A stretch of DNA of 64,000 bases from Acanthosepion pharaonis (GCA_903632075.3 CAHIKZ030002625.1:1-64000), one strand, 5' to 3'. Shown: positions 1 through 12,240, counted from the first letter of the stretch. The notes: generated by a model not told the origin, from the letters alone. Numbers and translations are program-made.

Positions 1-1260
1 TACAATAATTTATTTCACCAAAATCCTTTTTAAAGGACTCCGGATCATCAGGTAACAATTCCAACAACGAAATGAAAGGAAAAATGGGATTAGAAATTGA
101 TGGGTAGTGTAATTTTTGTAATTTAACAGGGGGGGGGAGAGTTGTAGTTAAAGAGACAAGGTAGAGTATAGGGATGGGTTAATTTATATCTCTCTTAAGC
201 ATGCTTTATATTGGGGTAGGAGGAGGACCGAACCTTGACCTATTTAGATGGTTAACTTAACGGAAATGATATATAGGAATGGGAGGAGTGGGGAGAAAAG
301 AAAAGGAAAATGGAGAGAGAGAGGAAACAGACGAACAGTAATACAGATATATCCAAATGAGTGTTACGGCAAAGAGAGAGGGGGAGAGGGAAGTGAATCG
401 AAAGAGGCTGTAATTTTGTTTTAACAAAATTATGTAAAAGATAGATTTCAATGCTTGATAGAAATTTAGATGTCTAAAAAATGATGAATGTTATCAATTT
501 AAACATTTAATTTTTTAAGTAAATAGTTTAGGGACTTAATATAAGTTAACTACTATTTTTATTAGCACATTTATCGGGAACATATTAAAGAAATATTTAA
601 AATTATAATAGTTTATTTACCCGACCAATTGTACTTCCATAATATTGTAAAAAAAATTTTGGTAACAATAACATCTATATAAGTTTTACTTTTAATCTAA
701 TTTATGAATGCAATTTTTCTTTATTATTATATGGGTAAACTTAATTAAGGTTTAGGTTTCAATCGTTTCATTATTTAATAATATTTGAGGGTAATATTAA
801 AGATTTTGTTTTCTTCTTATATGTATCTCACATACGTTTATTTACATGTGCAAATACACACATAGACACACGTGTAACAATATACACAAATGTTCATCTA
901 TCTTCATACATAAATTATATATACATACATTTCTCAATCATTACCTATATTTTAATATTTGAAATTTATTTAGATTTTAGTTTGATTTTATAGTTAAAGT
1001 TTAACTTTAGGTGACTTCTGAAGTGCTTCATTATTAAAGGAATTTCGTTAATATTATTATTACTATTAATAGTTAAAGAGTGGGATATTTAAATTTAAAT
1101 TATCAATTTTAAAATGAAACTCCCTTAAGAAGATAAAAATACACTCTCAAAATTCTAATTATAGAACATTAAAAGAGAAAGGATATTAAATATTAAAAAG
1201 AGTAATTTTAAAATACCATTAGAATGACCCAAGTACTTCCATTTAAAAATATTCCATACA
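1..1260. other. AT-rich non-coding DNA with purine-rich tract
   Basis: I see no gene here. Positions about 125-400 are rich in G and A runs (GGGGGGGAGAG, GAGAGAGAGG), and the rest is AT-rich with many stops in all frames. The one short reading frame on the minus strand (257-451) is the pyrimidine-rich complement of the purine tract and has a low-complexity Ser/Pro/Phe composition, so I do not call it. Confidence 0.6.
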
Positions 1261-1267
1261 CGTATAC

Positions 1268-1279
1268 ACACACACACAC

Positions 1280-1347
<68 letters not shown>

Positions 1348-1435
1348 CAATCTATTTATCTATCTATCTAACTATCTATCTATCTATCTATATACATATA
1401 AGTATATATATACATATAAACATATATAATTAATT

Positions 1436-1490
<55 letters not shown>
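1268..1490. repeat. compound microsatellite (CA)n-(TA)n-(TATC)n-(TA)n
   Basis: Short CA and CATA runs are followed by a long TA run (about 1291-1342), a TATC tetranucleotide run (about 1353-1392), a mixed ATA-rich part, and a second TA run (about 1444-1489). The apparent Tyr-Ile reading frame over it is only the translation of the repeat. Confidence 0.95.
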
Positions 1491-1494
<4 letters not shown>

Positions 1495-1783
1495 ATCACT
1501 CTCTAGGATTTTCCTTCTAAAGTGAGTTATTTTCTTTTTTTTATAAGTGTAGCATTTTTAAAATTAAAATTGGGGTTGAATTTATTTCTATGTATGACAA
1601 GTGCATTAGTTGTTTTTGGTGAGGTCACTTTTGTGCTCATAGATGTGTTTTTTTAAATTTTTTTTGTTTCTCAATACAATTTTATAATTATATATATATA
1701 TTTTCATATAGTCAATTTATATATATACTTTTGGGAGAATCATTATCCCAGAAGTTTTTCGTGAATGAGTGTAAAATCGCTCG

Positions 1784-1809
1784 CTGATTGGTCAATGCCA
1801 ACCAATCAG
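1784..1809. promoter_or_regulatory. opposed CCAAT boxes (CTGATTGGT...ACCAATCAG)
   Basis: A perfect 9-bp inverted repeat, CTGATTGGT / ACCAATCAG, with an 8-base spacer places two CCAAT boxes in opposite orientation. NF-Y binds such boxes in animal promoters. There is no confident gene on either side, so promoter function is speculative and the site may belong to a decayed transposon. Confidence 0.3.
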
Positions 1810-2099
1810 ATTATCTGCATGTGAAGAGTGATTCTTCCCTCACAATGTTTTGGAGCCAATGATCACCTAAGCAAAGAATATTCTTAAGTAATGAGATTTC
1901 AGCTGCCAAACGAATCCACAACAGTTGAAACCATGCACCAATCTTCTTACTCACACCACCACTCACATGCTGAATATTCCCTACACTCACATAACTTACC
2001 TTACACAGCAAAACTGTTGAAAACATTTATTACCAGAAACTATCACAACATTCTTTCTTTCAGTGAACTTTGGAACACAATTAATAGTTAAAGAGAGAC

Positions 2100-3575
2100 A
2101 ACTCTTGTTTTACTCAATGCATGCCTTTCTTTCACATCCTTGTTTGTACATCTTGTTAAATTCAAATTTTATGTGTAATGATGTCTTTGGCTTATCATTT
2201 TTTCTTCACCTCAGTTTGGTTTCCTAATCTAAGTTAAATTAATTTGGTGAAGTCTTCCACAAACTATTAGGAACAAAGGTAAAAAAGTAAAATGAAACCA
2301 AAAATATGCTATTTGCATAGTAAGTTATGGGAGCAGCAAATTTCTGCATCATATTTTCTTAAGTATTTTTAAGGTGCCAAAATCGACAAAACTATGATTT
2401 TAGCATGAGAAGCAAATTTGAAAAAAAAATTTAAACCTGAAATAATAGTTTGTTCCCAAAACGAAACTTCTGTCACAGGATCTTCAGACATGTATAAATA
2501 TGTGGCAAAAAATATATTTTGATTTCATTCGTTTTTAATTTTTATTCATTTTAAAATTTTGATTAATTATTTTTTTTAATCGTTTTTTTCTTTATTTATT
2601 ATTTTATAGTACTGTTTCGTTTTTGTTTGTTTTTTTTCAAGACATATTTACACAAGGGATGCAATGTCATTTTACACCGTTTTGAACAATAACCTGTTAT
2701 CAATTTTCTGGAAGAGTGCAACCTGTCTTAATGCTGCTTTCTTTGTGTCATTTATTCCAACGTTATTGTTATAAACTTAAAAGAAATTCTGTGCATTAAC
2801 CTGACTGAGAAATCTTAAAACAACCAAATACGAATTGACAAAACAACAAAAAAAAGAAGTCATTCTACACATTATTCTCGATTGTCGTTCTTATCAATTA
2901 CACGTAGGATGGTAAGTAAAATACGAATATTTGTGTTTTAATTCTTTTTCGTATTTTCCTTGTTTTATATTCTCTAGCTTTTTCGGTAAAAATGCGAAGT
3001 AAGGACCCCTCCCGTAAATATAAAATAAAAGATTAAAAAATTTAAAATGGATACCTTTCATTTGATTATTTTAATTGTGGCAGCAAAAAGTAAAAAAGTT
3101 CCTTGTTAAACTTTAATTTTTCATTTTTAGTGAAGAACATAAATTCAAAATTGTCGAAAGCAGACTTTAAAATATTACAAAATGTTTAATAATTAAATGA
3201 ATAGAAATAAATCTTTTAATAAAAATTATTAACGATTTTTTTCATGACCCAAAAACTAAAAAGTATTTAGAAACATTCGAAACGAAACAAATATTCCGAT
3301 TCAGAACATAAATTTACGCAGTTTTAAGTGAAATTTTCAATCTATTTGATTTCTCTGGGGAACTTAGCTTTTAAAATGTAAATTAAATAAGAAGAAGAGG
3401 GTCAGTCACAAAAAAATTATCAGCACTCAGTAATAATAATACAAATGGCGAAAATGCAGATAATTTTCAACTTTCCCTCAAAGTGTTCAAATTATATTTA
3501 AGATTAAAAAAAATAAAAACAGGTTAAGATCGGCTTTAAGCCCCCTTTTCATAACTTCAATCATAAATGCATATA
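2100..3575. other. AT-rich non-coding DNA
   Basis: No gene, RNA or recognisable mobile element end is visible. Long A and T runs and stops occur in all frames. Confidence 0.5.
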
Positions 3576-4913
3576 GGTACCTCCACGAAAACGCTAAAAA
3601 TCAGCATACCGTGATGAAAAAAACATGCTCCAGTCCAAACGTTTATGAAACTAAAAACAGTTTCATTGTCAAAGTCGTATGTCATTATTTATTATTAAGA
3701 GGAAGCATTAAAGTATTTTTTATTATTTTATATTTTTTTTATTCCTTTTTAGAACATTCGAAATTTTGATTAAAACACTTGCTTTTCTTGCGTCAGCGCT
3801 TGTAGCATTGCAAATTTTCGTCCCTTTTTTGCGGTGACAAACATATTAATTTGGAAATCCCTGCAAAAATCAAATAATTGCCAGATTTTTAATGAAATTC
3901 TCAGGACTTATTCACAAATTATTTTTTATTTATTTATTTTTACAAAATCGGACTGGGTCTTACCGAAAATCCGTTCTGAATCGAAAAATAAAAAAAACGC
4001 AATAAAACTAAAGACATTATTAATAATTATTAGAGGATTTTTAATTGCTCTTGTTGCCTGAAGAAAAAAATTTTTTCAATGAAAAATGAATTTTCACAAG
4101 ATTTGTTTCCCTGTTTTTTTTACAATTTTAAATTGAATAAGTTATAAAGTTGCTAAATCTTTTAAAATTCATTTTCAATGAGAATTCTTAGGAAAGAGTG
4201 TTATTAAGTAAAACTATATTTACTAATCATATGTTGTAAAGCTTATTGCAATCAGATGACCCCAAATATTTTTAAAAGAATTTTGATTTGTTTTTGTATG
4301 TGGGATTATGTTCAGAATTTCTGAGGTATGGATTTATCTTCAAATCTGAAAATTCTATTTAAATTTTTTAACAAAAAAAGAAAAAAAAAAAGTCCCATAA
4401 ATAAATAAAAAAAAGTTTCAAACTTTTATCATAATTGTTCTACCATACTTAACTATGTCAATCAAAATTAAATCAATCGATTAACATGTCAGAAAAACAA
4501 GACCCTGTAGTTAAGAAATGTTTGTTTACAACATTTTATGCTATAAGTAATTAATATTTGTTTCAAATCAGATTAATTTAACTTTAAATTTGCTAATTTT
4601 CCTCAAATAACATTTCAGAAACATATATATTTTTGAAAGATTTTTAAAACTGACAATTAACTTTTTTTTTTTTACAAAGGTGTCAATAATGGCTGTTTTG
4701 ATCGATTTTAGTAAAAAAAACAAAAAAAAAACGAAATGATTCCAATCAATATAATTTCTGTTTGAAATGCACCACAGAGTATTTTGTTTACTGGAAAAAT
4801 TAAATTTTAAATAATATTTTTAATTTTCAAAAATTTTAAAATGAAAAAGCTTTTTTTTTTTTCATTTTTAAAAAACTTCATTTTAATGTCATTACCGAAA
4901 AAATGGAGGTACC
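3576..4913. mobile_element. TIR element, GGTACCTCCA family, copy A
   Basis: The left end GGTACCTCCA at 3576 is mirrored by TGGAGGTACC ending at 4913, and both ends are flanked by TA (3574-3575 and 4914-4915), as expected of a TA-target DNA transposon. The interior is AT-rich, with no reading frame that resembles a transposase. Its left third (about 3690-3925) aligns by eye with 53945-54200, including phrases such as CAGGACTTATTCACAAAT, which shows it is a dispersed repeat. I do not recognise the family; superfamily assignment from TA plus short TIR alone would be a guess (Tc1/mariner-like MITE is the simplest). Confidence 0.55.
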
Positions 4914-5440
4914 TAAATAAATATCCAAATGCATTTGAATCAAAAATCAATTCTGCAAAATTTTATCACAAAAAAAATTAAGTATTTTTTTTTTTTGAGG
5001 TGTGAACAATTCATATTTTTAGCAAATAAATACATTTATAATTTGATTTCTCTTCAGAATAAATGCAATTTGTAAATTTATGTTTTTGATTTTAAAAGTA
5101 TAATTAAATTTATTAGTTTATTTTTTTTTTCCAATTTATTAAACCTGAATCCTAAGTTTTTCTTGGAGAAACATTGCTATTTTTTATCCTTTTTTTTTTT
5201 TTTCTTCAATATATAATCAAAAATGTATTTAATGGAAGAATGACCATGATTTTTTAAAAAAATTTTAACACTATAGTAATTTATTTATATCTTCTTAGAA
5301 TTTTTAAAATTTTTATTTAATTTCAAAAAAATTGAAACAAAGTTTAATTTTTTATTTTTTCTGGATTTTTACAGTTTTTTATACTTTTTTAGACAATATG
5401 TGACTTTGTTAGCTTGTCACAGGTAAATTTGAACTAATTA
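4914..5440. other. AT-rich spacer between two TIR elements
   Basis: Nothing recognisable apart from homopolymer A and T runs. Confidence 0.5.
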
Positions 5441-5982
5441 GGTACCTCCAAAGAAAAGTGATACCTAAGGTGCCTCCACAGATTCACTAATAAAATGAAC
5501 ATACCATAATATAAAAAATATTAAATATTTAATAAAAAAACATTTTTTTTATCATCAAAATCTTTATTAAATTATTAAGAAAAAATTGATTTTTTGATTA
5601 TTAAGTTACATTTTCGATCCTTTCATTAAGAATCTTTTTTTTTTCTTTTTTTTTTTTTGCCTTCTTTGTTAATAAGTTCTGAAAGTTTCATTAAAATCTG
5701 ATAATTATTTGGTTTTTGCAAAATTTTCCAAATCAACAAATTTTTCACCGGAAAAAATGCTAAAATTTCCTATATTAATTTATGGTCCTTCATTGATGCA
5801 GAAAAAAAAAATTGGAACATTCTAAAAAGGATCAAAAATATAATTTAATAATCAAAAAATCTTTTGGTCTTTCCTCTTTATAATAAAATAAAAATTTTGA
5901 TGATAAAACTTTATATTTATTAAGTTTTGGCCATTTTTTTCATCATGGTATGCTCATTTTTTAGTGAATCTATGGTGCTACC
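5441..5982. mobile_element. TIR element, GGTACCTCCA family, copy B (short, fold-back)
   Basis: The element begins GGTACCTCCA after a TA at 5439-5440 and ends GGTGCTACC before a TA at 5983-5984. Its terminal parts are inverted repeats: CAGATTCACTAATAAAATGA near 5477 matches the complement of TTTTTTAGTGAATCTATGG near 5959-5977, followed on each side by a CATACC/GGTATG motif. A second outer GATACCTAAGG motif occurs on both sides (about 5461 and 6014), which suggests nested or duplicated ends. No coding potential is seen. The central part again resembles copy A in inverted orientation. Confidence 0.5.
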
Positions 5983-6185
5983 TAATCTCAAAAAAAAAAA
6001 GGAAAAAGAAAGCGATACCTAAGGTTTTAATTTCAAGCTAATTGATTAAATTTAATATTTCCAATAAGCAAAATATTTTCCTAAATTTTTAAGATTACTG
6101 GGTAGTAAAAATGCATTTCCACAATATTTTAAACTAAAAGTAAGTAATATTTGTTTCAAATCAGATTAAAAATCAGAATAATTTA

Positions 6186-6500
6186 ACTTGTCTTTTTGAA
6201 GTTAAAATTTGGTTTTATTTGGAAGATAATAGTCTACAGTTTATATGTAAAAAAAAAAACAGCAAAAGTAAATAATAAATAAAAAACAAATGCACTTCCC
6301 CCTCCATTTTTGTTAACTAATTTGATGCATGTCAATAAAAGAGAAACTAAAAAATTTTTTAAATGTCCAATATCTGACTGACCCAGACATTTGTTTCAAA
6401 GAAAAGTAGTAAATTTATTGATTAATTAACTCCATTTTGTAAAAATTTTACTTACATTTTGCTGCCTCCTACTTTCAAAACATCATGCTATATATCAAAT
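6186..6500. repeat. AT-rich dispersed repeat 2, short copy
   Basis: Shares the phrases GAAGTTAAAATTTGGTTTTA, TATTTGGAAGATAATA and, later, GATTAATTAACTCC with longer copies at about 41130-42070 and 47060-47960. Only part of the repeat is present. The family is not recognised. Confidence 0.4.
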
Positions 6501-7999
6501 CAGATATGGAAGCCTAAACTTACTACAATTAAGAAATTTGTTTTCTTTGATGGAGGAAAAGGCTGATGAATATTTAAACTTTGAATAAACAATTCTTCCA
6601 TTATTTTCTTTATAAGAGTCATCACAGGTTATGGGACATAATACAAAATCTTATATAGAATATATTTCATTATATTCATTATACAAATCACTAGTATACC
6701 TGTGCTCTCAAAATTGACAGCAGAAAGGAATGTATCATAAGTAATATGTATTATATTGTAAGTAGTTTTTGTTTAATCCAAGTATAATTTTCTTATTTAA
6801 AATAGTTCTTTGTTAACATTAATAATTGAACAGTGTACAAGTTATAAACACTTCAGGAAAGATATCCATATATTATCCTCATAAATGTTACATATTTACA
6901 ACCAAAATTAATTTTTTTTCTCAAGCTATTACCAAATTCCACAAGATATACTCTAAATCATAACATAAAAACAGAATTCAAGCTAATTATTTAATTGTAT
7001 AAGCCTTTATTTCCTATCATAAATAATATAAATGAATAAAAAAAACTCTTTCGATAACTAAGGAATTATTACAAGAATTATTCCCCCTCTTTTTTTTAAT
7101 AATTTTTAAAGTATAAAATGAATTTCTAAAAATGAGCAAAGCATTCTTGAAGATATATGTGGCATATTATATATATGAAGCCTCTACAATAGCAATATCA
7201 GTATGCCTCAATGGAACCCCATGCATTATTTTTTTTGCTTAGAGTGAAATGAGTAAGAAAAAGATTTATCAGCAATTTTCTCTGAAAAAAATTTCTGAGT
7301 TTTCTTGAATTCTTTTCTTAAGCTTTTGGACCATATTTTCAATGTGTTTGTGGTCGAAATAATTTTTTTCTTTAAAAAAAAATATTATAAAAATGTAAAT
7401 ATTAGGAACATCCAAAATTCACTAGTATGGATTGACCACGAGTTAAGTAAAGAAGGCAAGGATTCAATAGTTCATTTATTAATGAATATGTTTTAACTTT
7501 ATAGAAATGTAAAAATTAAATACAAAATTCACTAGTATGGATTAGCTATGGTTTAAGTATAGGAGGGTTGTAAATAATGTTAGAAAATGTTGAAAAATTC
7601 AATGGAATTAGATAATTCACTGATTTTTTTGGTAAATTTTTAAAAACAGGTTGTATCTTTTTTTTTTCTTTGTCAAAAGTGTACATGATTTTAGAGATAC
7701 CTACTTCCATAATATACAAAACTGTGTTTTTGACTGAAAATTTAAATAATAAAACTGGCTTCATTTGATTCATCAACAATTCATTTTGGTTAAGCTATTA
7801 AGATTGGACTGTTTTAACTGTAACAAAAATTATAACACCACTTCTTGGATCAATTAGCACTTCATATGATAAAAATCCTAGTAATGTAGTCAAAAGACTA
7901 AAATGCATAAATAAAAATACAGATCATGGCTAGTTTAGATATAAAATCTTTACATGCTAACATACCTGTTAATAAGGTAAGTTTAATTTACACTACAAA
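6501..7999. other. AT-rich non-coding DNA
   Basis: No gene or element recognised. The small reading frames here (7305-7496 plus, 7546-7779 minus) lack any conserved feature. A direct repeat of CAAAATTCACTAGTATGGAT occurs near 7410 and 7520, about 110 bases apart. Confidence 0.45.
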
Positions 8000-8185
8000 A
8001 GCAGGAAAATAATATGTACATCTGGCAACAAGAGACAATTTGATGAGTGTAAGTTTTGTTGATTCAGATTTTAATATTACTACAGTGTTGGAAAATTTTT
8101 CATAACATAAACTAAGTTATTATAAATTTATAATTACAAATAATTCAGGAGTCTGTTGATATTTTAATAATTCTTCTTCATTCAC

Positions 8186-8187
8186 AG
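8186..8187 (+). other. predicted 3' splice site before zinc-finger exon 1
   Basis: A pyrimidine-rich stretch ending TTCTTCTTCATTCACAG precedes the finger-bearing exon. The same boundary, with its upstream intron sequence, is found at 12621-12622 and 60851-60852 upstream of the two paralogous finger loci, which supports it as a genuine inherited acceptor. The exon would start at 8188. The upstream exon(s) were not identified in the window. Confidence 0.6.
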
Positions 8188-8441
8188 ATATCAATTCTAG
8201 TGGAAAACAAACATTTTCTAACTTGAAACAGCACATGAAAATGCATGTGGAAGAAAACATTTTTACAAAGTGTGTGAATCTACATTTTGACAGTCTTCAT
8301 ATTTGATTAAATACAAGCATTTGAGAAAATTTTTATTTTTACAAAGTGGATATATTCGTATCTTCAATAAATTTAAAAGAACACTCCACTTCTCAAGTGT
8401 ACAAATCAGTGTCTTCTCAGAATTCACAATTGAACAGACAG
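8188..8441 (+). pseudogene. eroded zinc-finger remnant at 5' end of gene 1 exon
   Basis: In the same frame as the downstream array, the exon start reads GKQTFSNLKQHMKMH, which is the second half of a C2H2 finger, followed by a further degraded finger. TGA at 8304-8306 and TGA at 8322-8324 then interrupt the frame. The related pseudogene at 12623 carries a similar but differently decayed stretch. This shows that the array once extended further towards the N-terminus; today it is probably 5' untranslated sequence. Confidence 0.6.
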
Positions 8442-9893
8442 ATGCAAACAAATACTGAGGAAAAAGCATATTCTTGTGATTCATGTGGGTCAGCATTTTC
8501 ACAGAGTTCAAATTTTAAAAAACATATGCGGAGACACACTGGAGAAAAGCCTTTTTCATGTGCAGAATGTGGGTCGGCATTTTCAGATAGTTCCAACTTG
8601 AAAAGGCACATGCGAATACACACTGGAGAGAAACCATTTTCTTGTCAAGTATGTGGATCAGCATTTTCAAATAATTTCAGTTTGAAAAGACACATGCAGA
8701 CACACACTGGGGAGAAACCATTTTCCTGTAAAGTGTGTGGATCAGCTTTTTCACAAAGTTCCCATTTAAAAATGCACATGAGAACACACACAGGAGAGAA
8801 ACCATTTTCTTGTCATCTATGTGGATCAGCATTTTCAGGAATTTCACATTTGAAAGTACATATGAGAATACACACCAAAGAGAAATCTTTTTCTTGTACA
8901 GTGTGTGATTCAGCATTTTCAAAAAGTTATAATTTAAAAAAACACTTGCAAATACATACTGGAAAGAAACCATTTTCTTGTCAAAAACATACTGGGGAGA
9001 AATTGTTTTCCTGTAAAGTGTGTGGTTCAGCATTTTCACAGAGTTTTCAATTAAAGATGCATATGAGAACGCACTCCAGAGAAAGGTCATTTTCTTGTCA
9101 TATATGTGAATCAGCATTTTCTAACAAGTTAAGTTTAAAAAATCATATGCAAACACACTCTGGAGAGAAACCTTACTCTTGTATTACATGTGGCTCAACA
9201 TTTTCAAAGAGTTCTTATCTAAAAAAACATATGCGAACACATACTGGGGAGAAACCATATTCATGCACAGTGTGTGAATCAGCATTTTCATATAGTTCCA
9301 GTTTGAAAAAACATATGCGAATACACACTGGTGAGAAACCATTTTCTTGTGATGTGTGTGGTTCGTCATTTTCAAGAAATTCACATTTGAAAGGACATAT
9401 GAGAATACACACTAGAGAGAAACCTTTTTCTTGTACAGAGTGTGGATCAGCATTTTCAAATAGTTCTAACTTAAAAAAACACATGCGAATACATACAGGA
9501 GAAAAACCATTTTCTTGTCAAGTGTGTGGATCAGCATTTTCAGATAGCTTCAGTTTGAAAAGGCACACACAAATACATACGGGGGAAAAACCATTTTCTT
9601 GTCAAGTGTGTGGGTTAGCATTTTCACAGAGTCCCCATTTAAAAATGCACCTGAGAATGCACACTGGGGAGAAGCCATTTTCTTGTAATGTGTGTGGATC
9701 AGCATTTGCTAATAGTTTAAGTTTAAAAAAACACATACATACACACACCGGAGAGAAACCTTACTCTTGTGTTATATGTGGCTCAGCATTTTCACAGAAG
9801 TCTTATTTAAAAAAACACTTGCTAACACACTCTGGACAGAAACCATTTTCCTGTAAAGCATTGGATCAGCATTTTCAGACAGTACTATTTTGA
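8442..9893 (+). CDS. C2H2 zinc-finger protein, 16 fingers (gene 1)
   Basis: Probable nuclear DNA-binding protein made almost wholly of tandem C2H2 fingers. The open frame runs from 8325, but its first ATG is at 8442, giving 483 residues; I chose this over the non-ATG codon at 8346. I count 16 complete fingers of the form C-x2-C-x12-H-x3-H joined by TGEKP-type linkers, with core CGSAFS. Helix residues -1,2,3,6 vary (for example QSNK, DSNR, NFSR, QSHM), as expected if each finger reads a different triplet. One finger is collapsed: after KPFSCQ the protein passes straight to KHTGEK (about 8978-8998), an in-frame loss of most of a finger. The last finger is frameshifted after KPFSCK and ends HFQTVLF. 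No KRAB, BTB or other effector domain is seen. Blocks of fingers (2-5, 12-15, and the collapsed finger with 7-8) resemble one another in order, so block duplication built the array. Target and role are unknown. Expressed status cannot be judged. Confidence 0.85.
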   Translation: MQTNTEEKAYSCDSCGSAFSQSSNFKKHMRRHTGEKPFSCAECGSAFSDSSNLKRHMRIHTGEKPFSCQVCGSAFSNNFSLKRHMQTHTGEKPFSCKVCGSAFSQSSHLKMHMRTHTGEKPFSCHLCGSAFSGISHLKVHMRIHTKEKSFSCTVCDSAFSKSYNLKKHLQIHTGKKPFSCQKHTGEKLFSCKVCGSAFSQSFQLKMHMRTHSRERSFSCHICESAFSNKLSLKNHMQTHSGEKPYSCITCGSTFSKSSYLKKHMRTHTGEKPYSCTVCESAFSYSSSLKKHMRIHTGEKPFSCDVCGSSFSRNSHLKGHMRIHTREKPFSCTECGSAFSNSSNLKKHMRIHTGEKPFSCQVCGSAFSDSFSLKRHTQIHTGEKPFSCQVCGLAFSQSPHLKMHLRMHTGEKPFSCNVCGSAFANSLSLKKHIHTHTGEKPYSCVICGSAFSQKSYLKKHLLTHSGQKPFSCKALDQHFQTVLF

Positions 9894-9984
9894 ACAGGTG
9901 TGAAAATATACTGAATGGTAACTAATATAAAATTTGTAGGGCAATATTGCTTCTTTTTTTTACTTTTTTGAAGTACCTAATTTT

Positions 9985-10460
9985 TACCAATTTAGAAACT
10001 GGTCCTATTCATAATATTGATAGAGTAAAATCAGTTCCAGATTTTTACAGAGTAATCTGGACTTAGCTGTTCTGAATATGACAACTGACTTGAGTGAAAC
10101 TTTCTCTTTATATTTGGAATATGAAAGAAATGAGGATGATTCAACTCCATGCAAGTAGCAAGGCTTGTCCTAGCAGTAAAGGTCTGAACAGGTCAAATTA
10201 AAGTGTGAAGCTCATTTAAATATTTGCCATGATACAGTAGGGATAAGTTTGCAATATTACATCTTTAGGAAAAGGACTACAGAGAAGAGAATAAGTCTTC
10301 CTCCACAAGATTAGGTAAACGATTTTGAACTCGAACCCAGATATGGCAGCAATACTTCATTTTTGGTCTAATCTGACTCTTGTAAAGATAAAGCATGATA
10401 GAAGGAGTCAGCTACTTCCTGGAGCAATAGAATGAGCCAATCATTTTTCCAGTATCTGTG
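9985..10460 (-). mobile_element. LINE fragment, C-terminal reverse-transcriptase region
   Basis: Minus-strand translation from about 10455 downwards, with frameshifts, gives LYLYKSQIRPKMKYCCHIW and then segments resembling RRNVASLSLLY, YFHGKC.DELH and HPHFFHIPN, the typical C-terminal region of jockey/CR1-type non-LTR retrotransposon ORF2 after the catalytic palm. It is a 5'-truncated, broken copy. It lies directly after zinc-finger gene 1; homology between that gene and its tandem pseudogene stops near 9945, just where this insertion begins. Confidence 0.65.
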
Positions 10461-11545
10461 GCAAAGGATCATATGGGTTCCATGAAGTCTAGAGTGAACA
10501 TTTTGCTTAATGCTGTTTTCTTTTGAGAAAAAAGTTGATTATCTGAAAAAATTCTAACATGTTATCTAATCTGTTAAAACACTTGAAAGACATATGATGT
10601 TTACAAAGGTTTATGCATTTGTAGTTAAAATTATTTTTGCTCTGATTATAGAAAGCTGCTTGGGAATATTTCTTTTGTAAAACAGCTGAAATATTGAAAT
10701 TGTTTAACATAAAATAGGTGTCATTGGTTTCAACATAAAATAATCTTCAATAATTAAAAATACTTTGACTACCACTTAGCAGGTATACCGTTCTGGAGGT
10801 AGACAATGTCTTCACTAAACCTGTTGATGAAATGGAATAAGTCTAATTTAACTAAAATAATGATGCAATCTCATCACAATATTTTAGCAAGTATACCTCA
10901 GACCACATTGAACACTTGGATCACCATAATTGAACTACTGTTATTATTTTATTTCCTGTTAATTATAATTAGGTTGAATATAACAGCTTATTGCAGGCAA
11001 ATGTAGTGCTTAATAGGTGAGGTTATTTTATTTAAATTGTCAGTTGTTTTCTTTGAGTTTATTCTTTGCTACTATAATTATGAAAATTGTACATGTGTTT
11101 ATCAATTCCATTTCATCAACTGTTTTATTCAAGTTGTCATCTTTCTCCAGGATCATATGCCCAGTGCACGGTAGTCAAGCTTTTAAAATTTATTAATTTC
11201 ATGGGTAATAATTTTAAATTTTTGGTAAATAAATTCTTTTGGAGACACAAATGACTAATCTTATTTTTATAAATAGAAATAAAAAGTTAACTGTGGAATT
11301 TGGAATACTTCTTTTCTTTTTTTTTCCTGTGGATTGAAAAATTCTTGGTGCCAAATTCGGTTAAATGCATAAAATTATCTTTACTTAAAATTTCTTCTTT
11401 TTCAACTTCAGTAAATAATTTCTCTCTGATTTTCTGGGATGGAGTGTTATAATTATTTACATTTGGACTAATATCCTCATCAATTTTGTTATTACAATAT
11501 TTCGTCCATTGTGTTCTCTGATCTTTTTAGGTCTATGTCAGCCCA
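10461..11545. other. non-coding DNA, nothing recognised
   Basis: AT-rich, with no convincing reading frame, RNA or repeat end. Confidence 0.45.
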
Positions 11546-11549
11546 AGTA

Positions 11550-12240
11550 ACTTTCACAGAATGTTGAATTGAACCCTTTATTTAATATTCAGGGAGTAGA
11601 TTGTTTTGCTGTCCATGTCTAGGGATATCTTGCCTCAATCTCTTTAGTACTGCTCACAACTAACAAGTAATGAGTAGAATTAAATAAGATATCTCTAGAT
11701 GTGGACATCAGAATTAGAACACTCTACTCTCTGTAGATTAAATAAAGGGTTCTATTTGAAAGGTTATACAGATCAATATACACCTGAAGAAGACCGGAGA
11801 GAAAAACAGTCAAAACGTAATAACAACAACAAAGATGAGGATATTAAATGTAAATGTCCAATTGTAAATACTGTGTATTTACATTATTCAGACTGTTGTC
11901 CTCATCTTTATTGCCATATTCACAATGTTTTGGCTGTTGTATGCTTTGGCCTTCTTTGGGTGATATACATTGGAATTTTGAACTGAAGCCTATATATAGT
12001 CCATGGGGGTAGATTGAGTTCCATGTGCCAAGCCTTTTCTAGCTATCTCAGATTCAGTTATCTCCCTTTAGTAACTTGACTCTCCAAGTTTTTGTTTACC
12101 TCTGCTGTGACCAAGATGGCCAGAGTGTACAATGGTCAAAACATGCATATGACAAAGATGAGGACAACAGTCCAAATAATATAAATAGTGTAAATAGTTG
12201 CAACACCTCATCTCAGAAATATAAACAGATGTAAATATTG
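11550..12240. repeat. compound fold-back repeat (CTGAAGA...GCCGAAA family), two adjacent inverted pairs
   Basis: Four half-units alternate in orientation. An inverted pair joins about 11565-11640 with 11690-11755 (AACCCTTTATTTAAT versus ATTAAATAAAGGGTT). A second pair joins about 11875-11930 (TTTACATTATTCAGACTG, CCTCATCTTTATTGCCATAT) with 12150-12205 (GATGAGGACAACAGTCC, ATAATATAAATAG). The right end carries ACCTCATCTCAGAAATATA. The second unit is flanked by a 12-bp near-perfect direct repeat TGTAAATA(C/T)TGT (about 11865 and 12231), consistent with a target duplication. Related copies lie at 38823-39231, 55115-55180, about 37600-37690 and 63872-64000. Nature uncertain: Penelope-like retroelement end, SINE or fold-back DNA element. 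Confidence 0.6.

Noticed and set aside
1224..1433. 69-codon Tyr/Ile-rich frame
   Set aside because: It is the translation of the TA and TATC microsatellites.
8346..8441. Start of zinc-finger gene 1 at 8346
   Set aside because: The codon there is GTG, not ATG; in an animal gene the first ATG at 8442 is the better choice, and the stretch upstream is eroded finger sequence.
8677..9484. Minus-strand frames opposite zinc-finger gene 1
   Set aside because: Repetitive shadow frames created by the finger repeats on the other strand; the same applies opposite the other arrays (35125-35814, 61260-63033).
11699..11986. 95-codon frame
   Set aside because: It spans the junction of two fold-back half-units and has no conserved feature.
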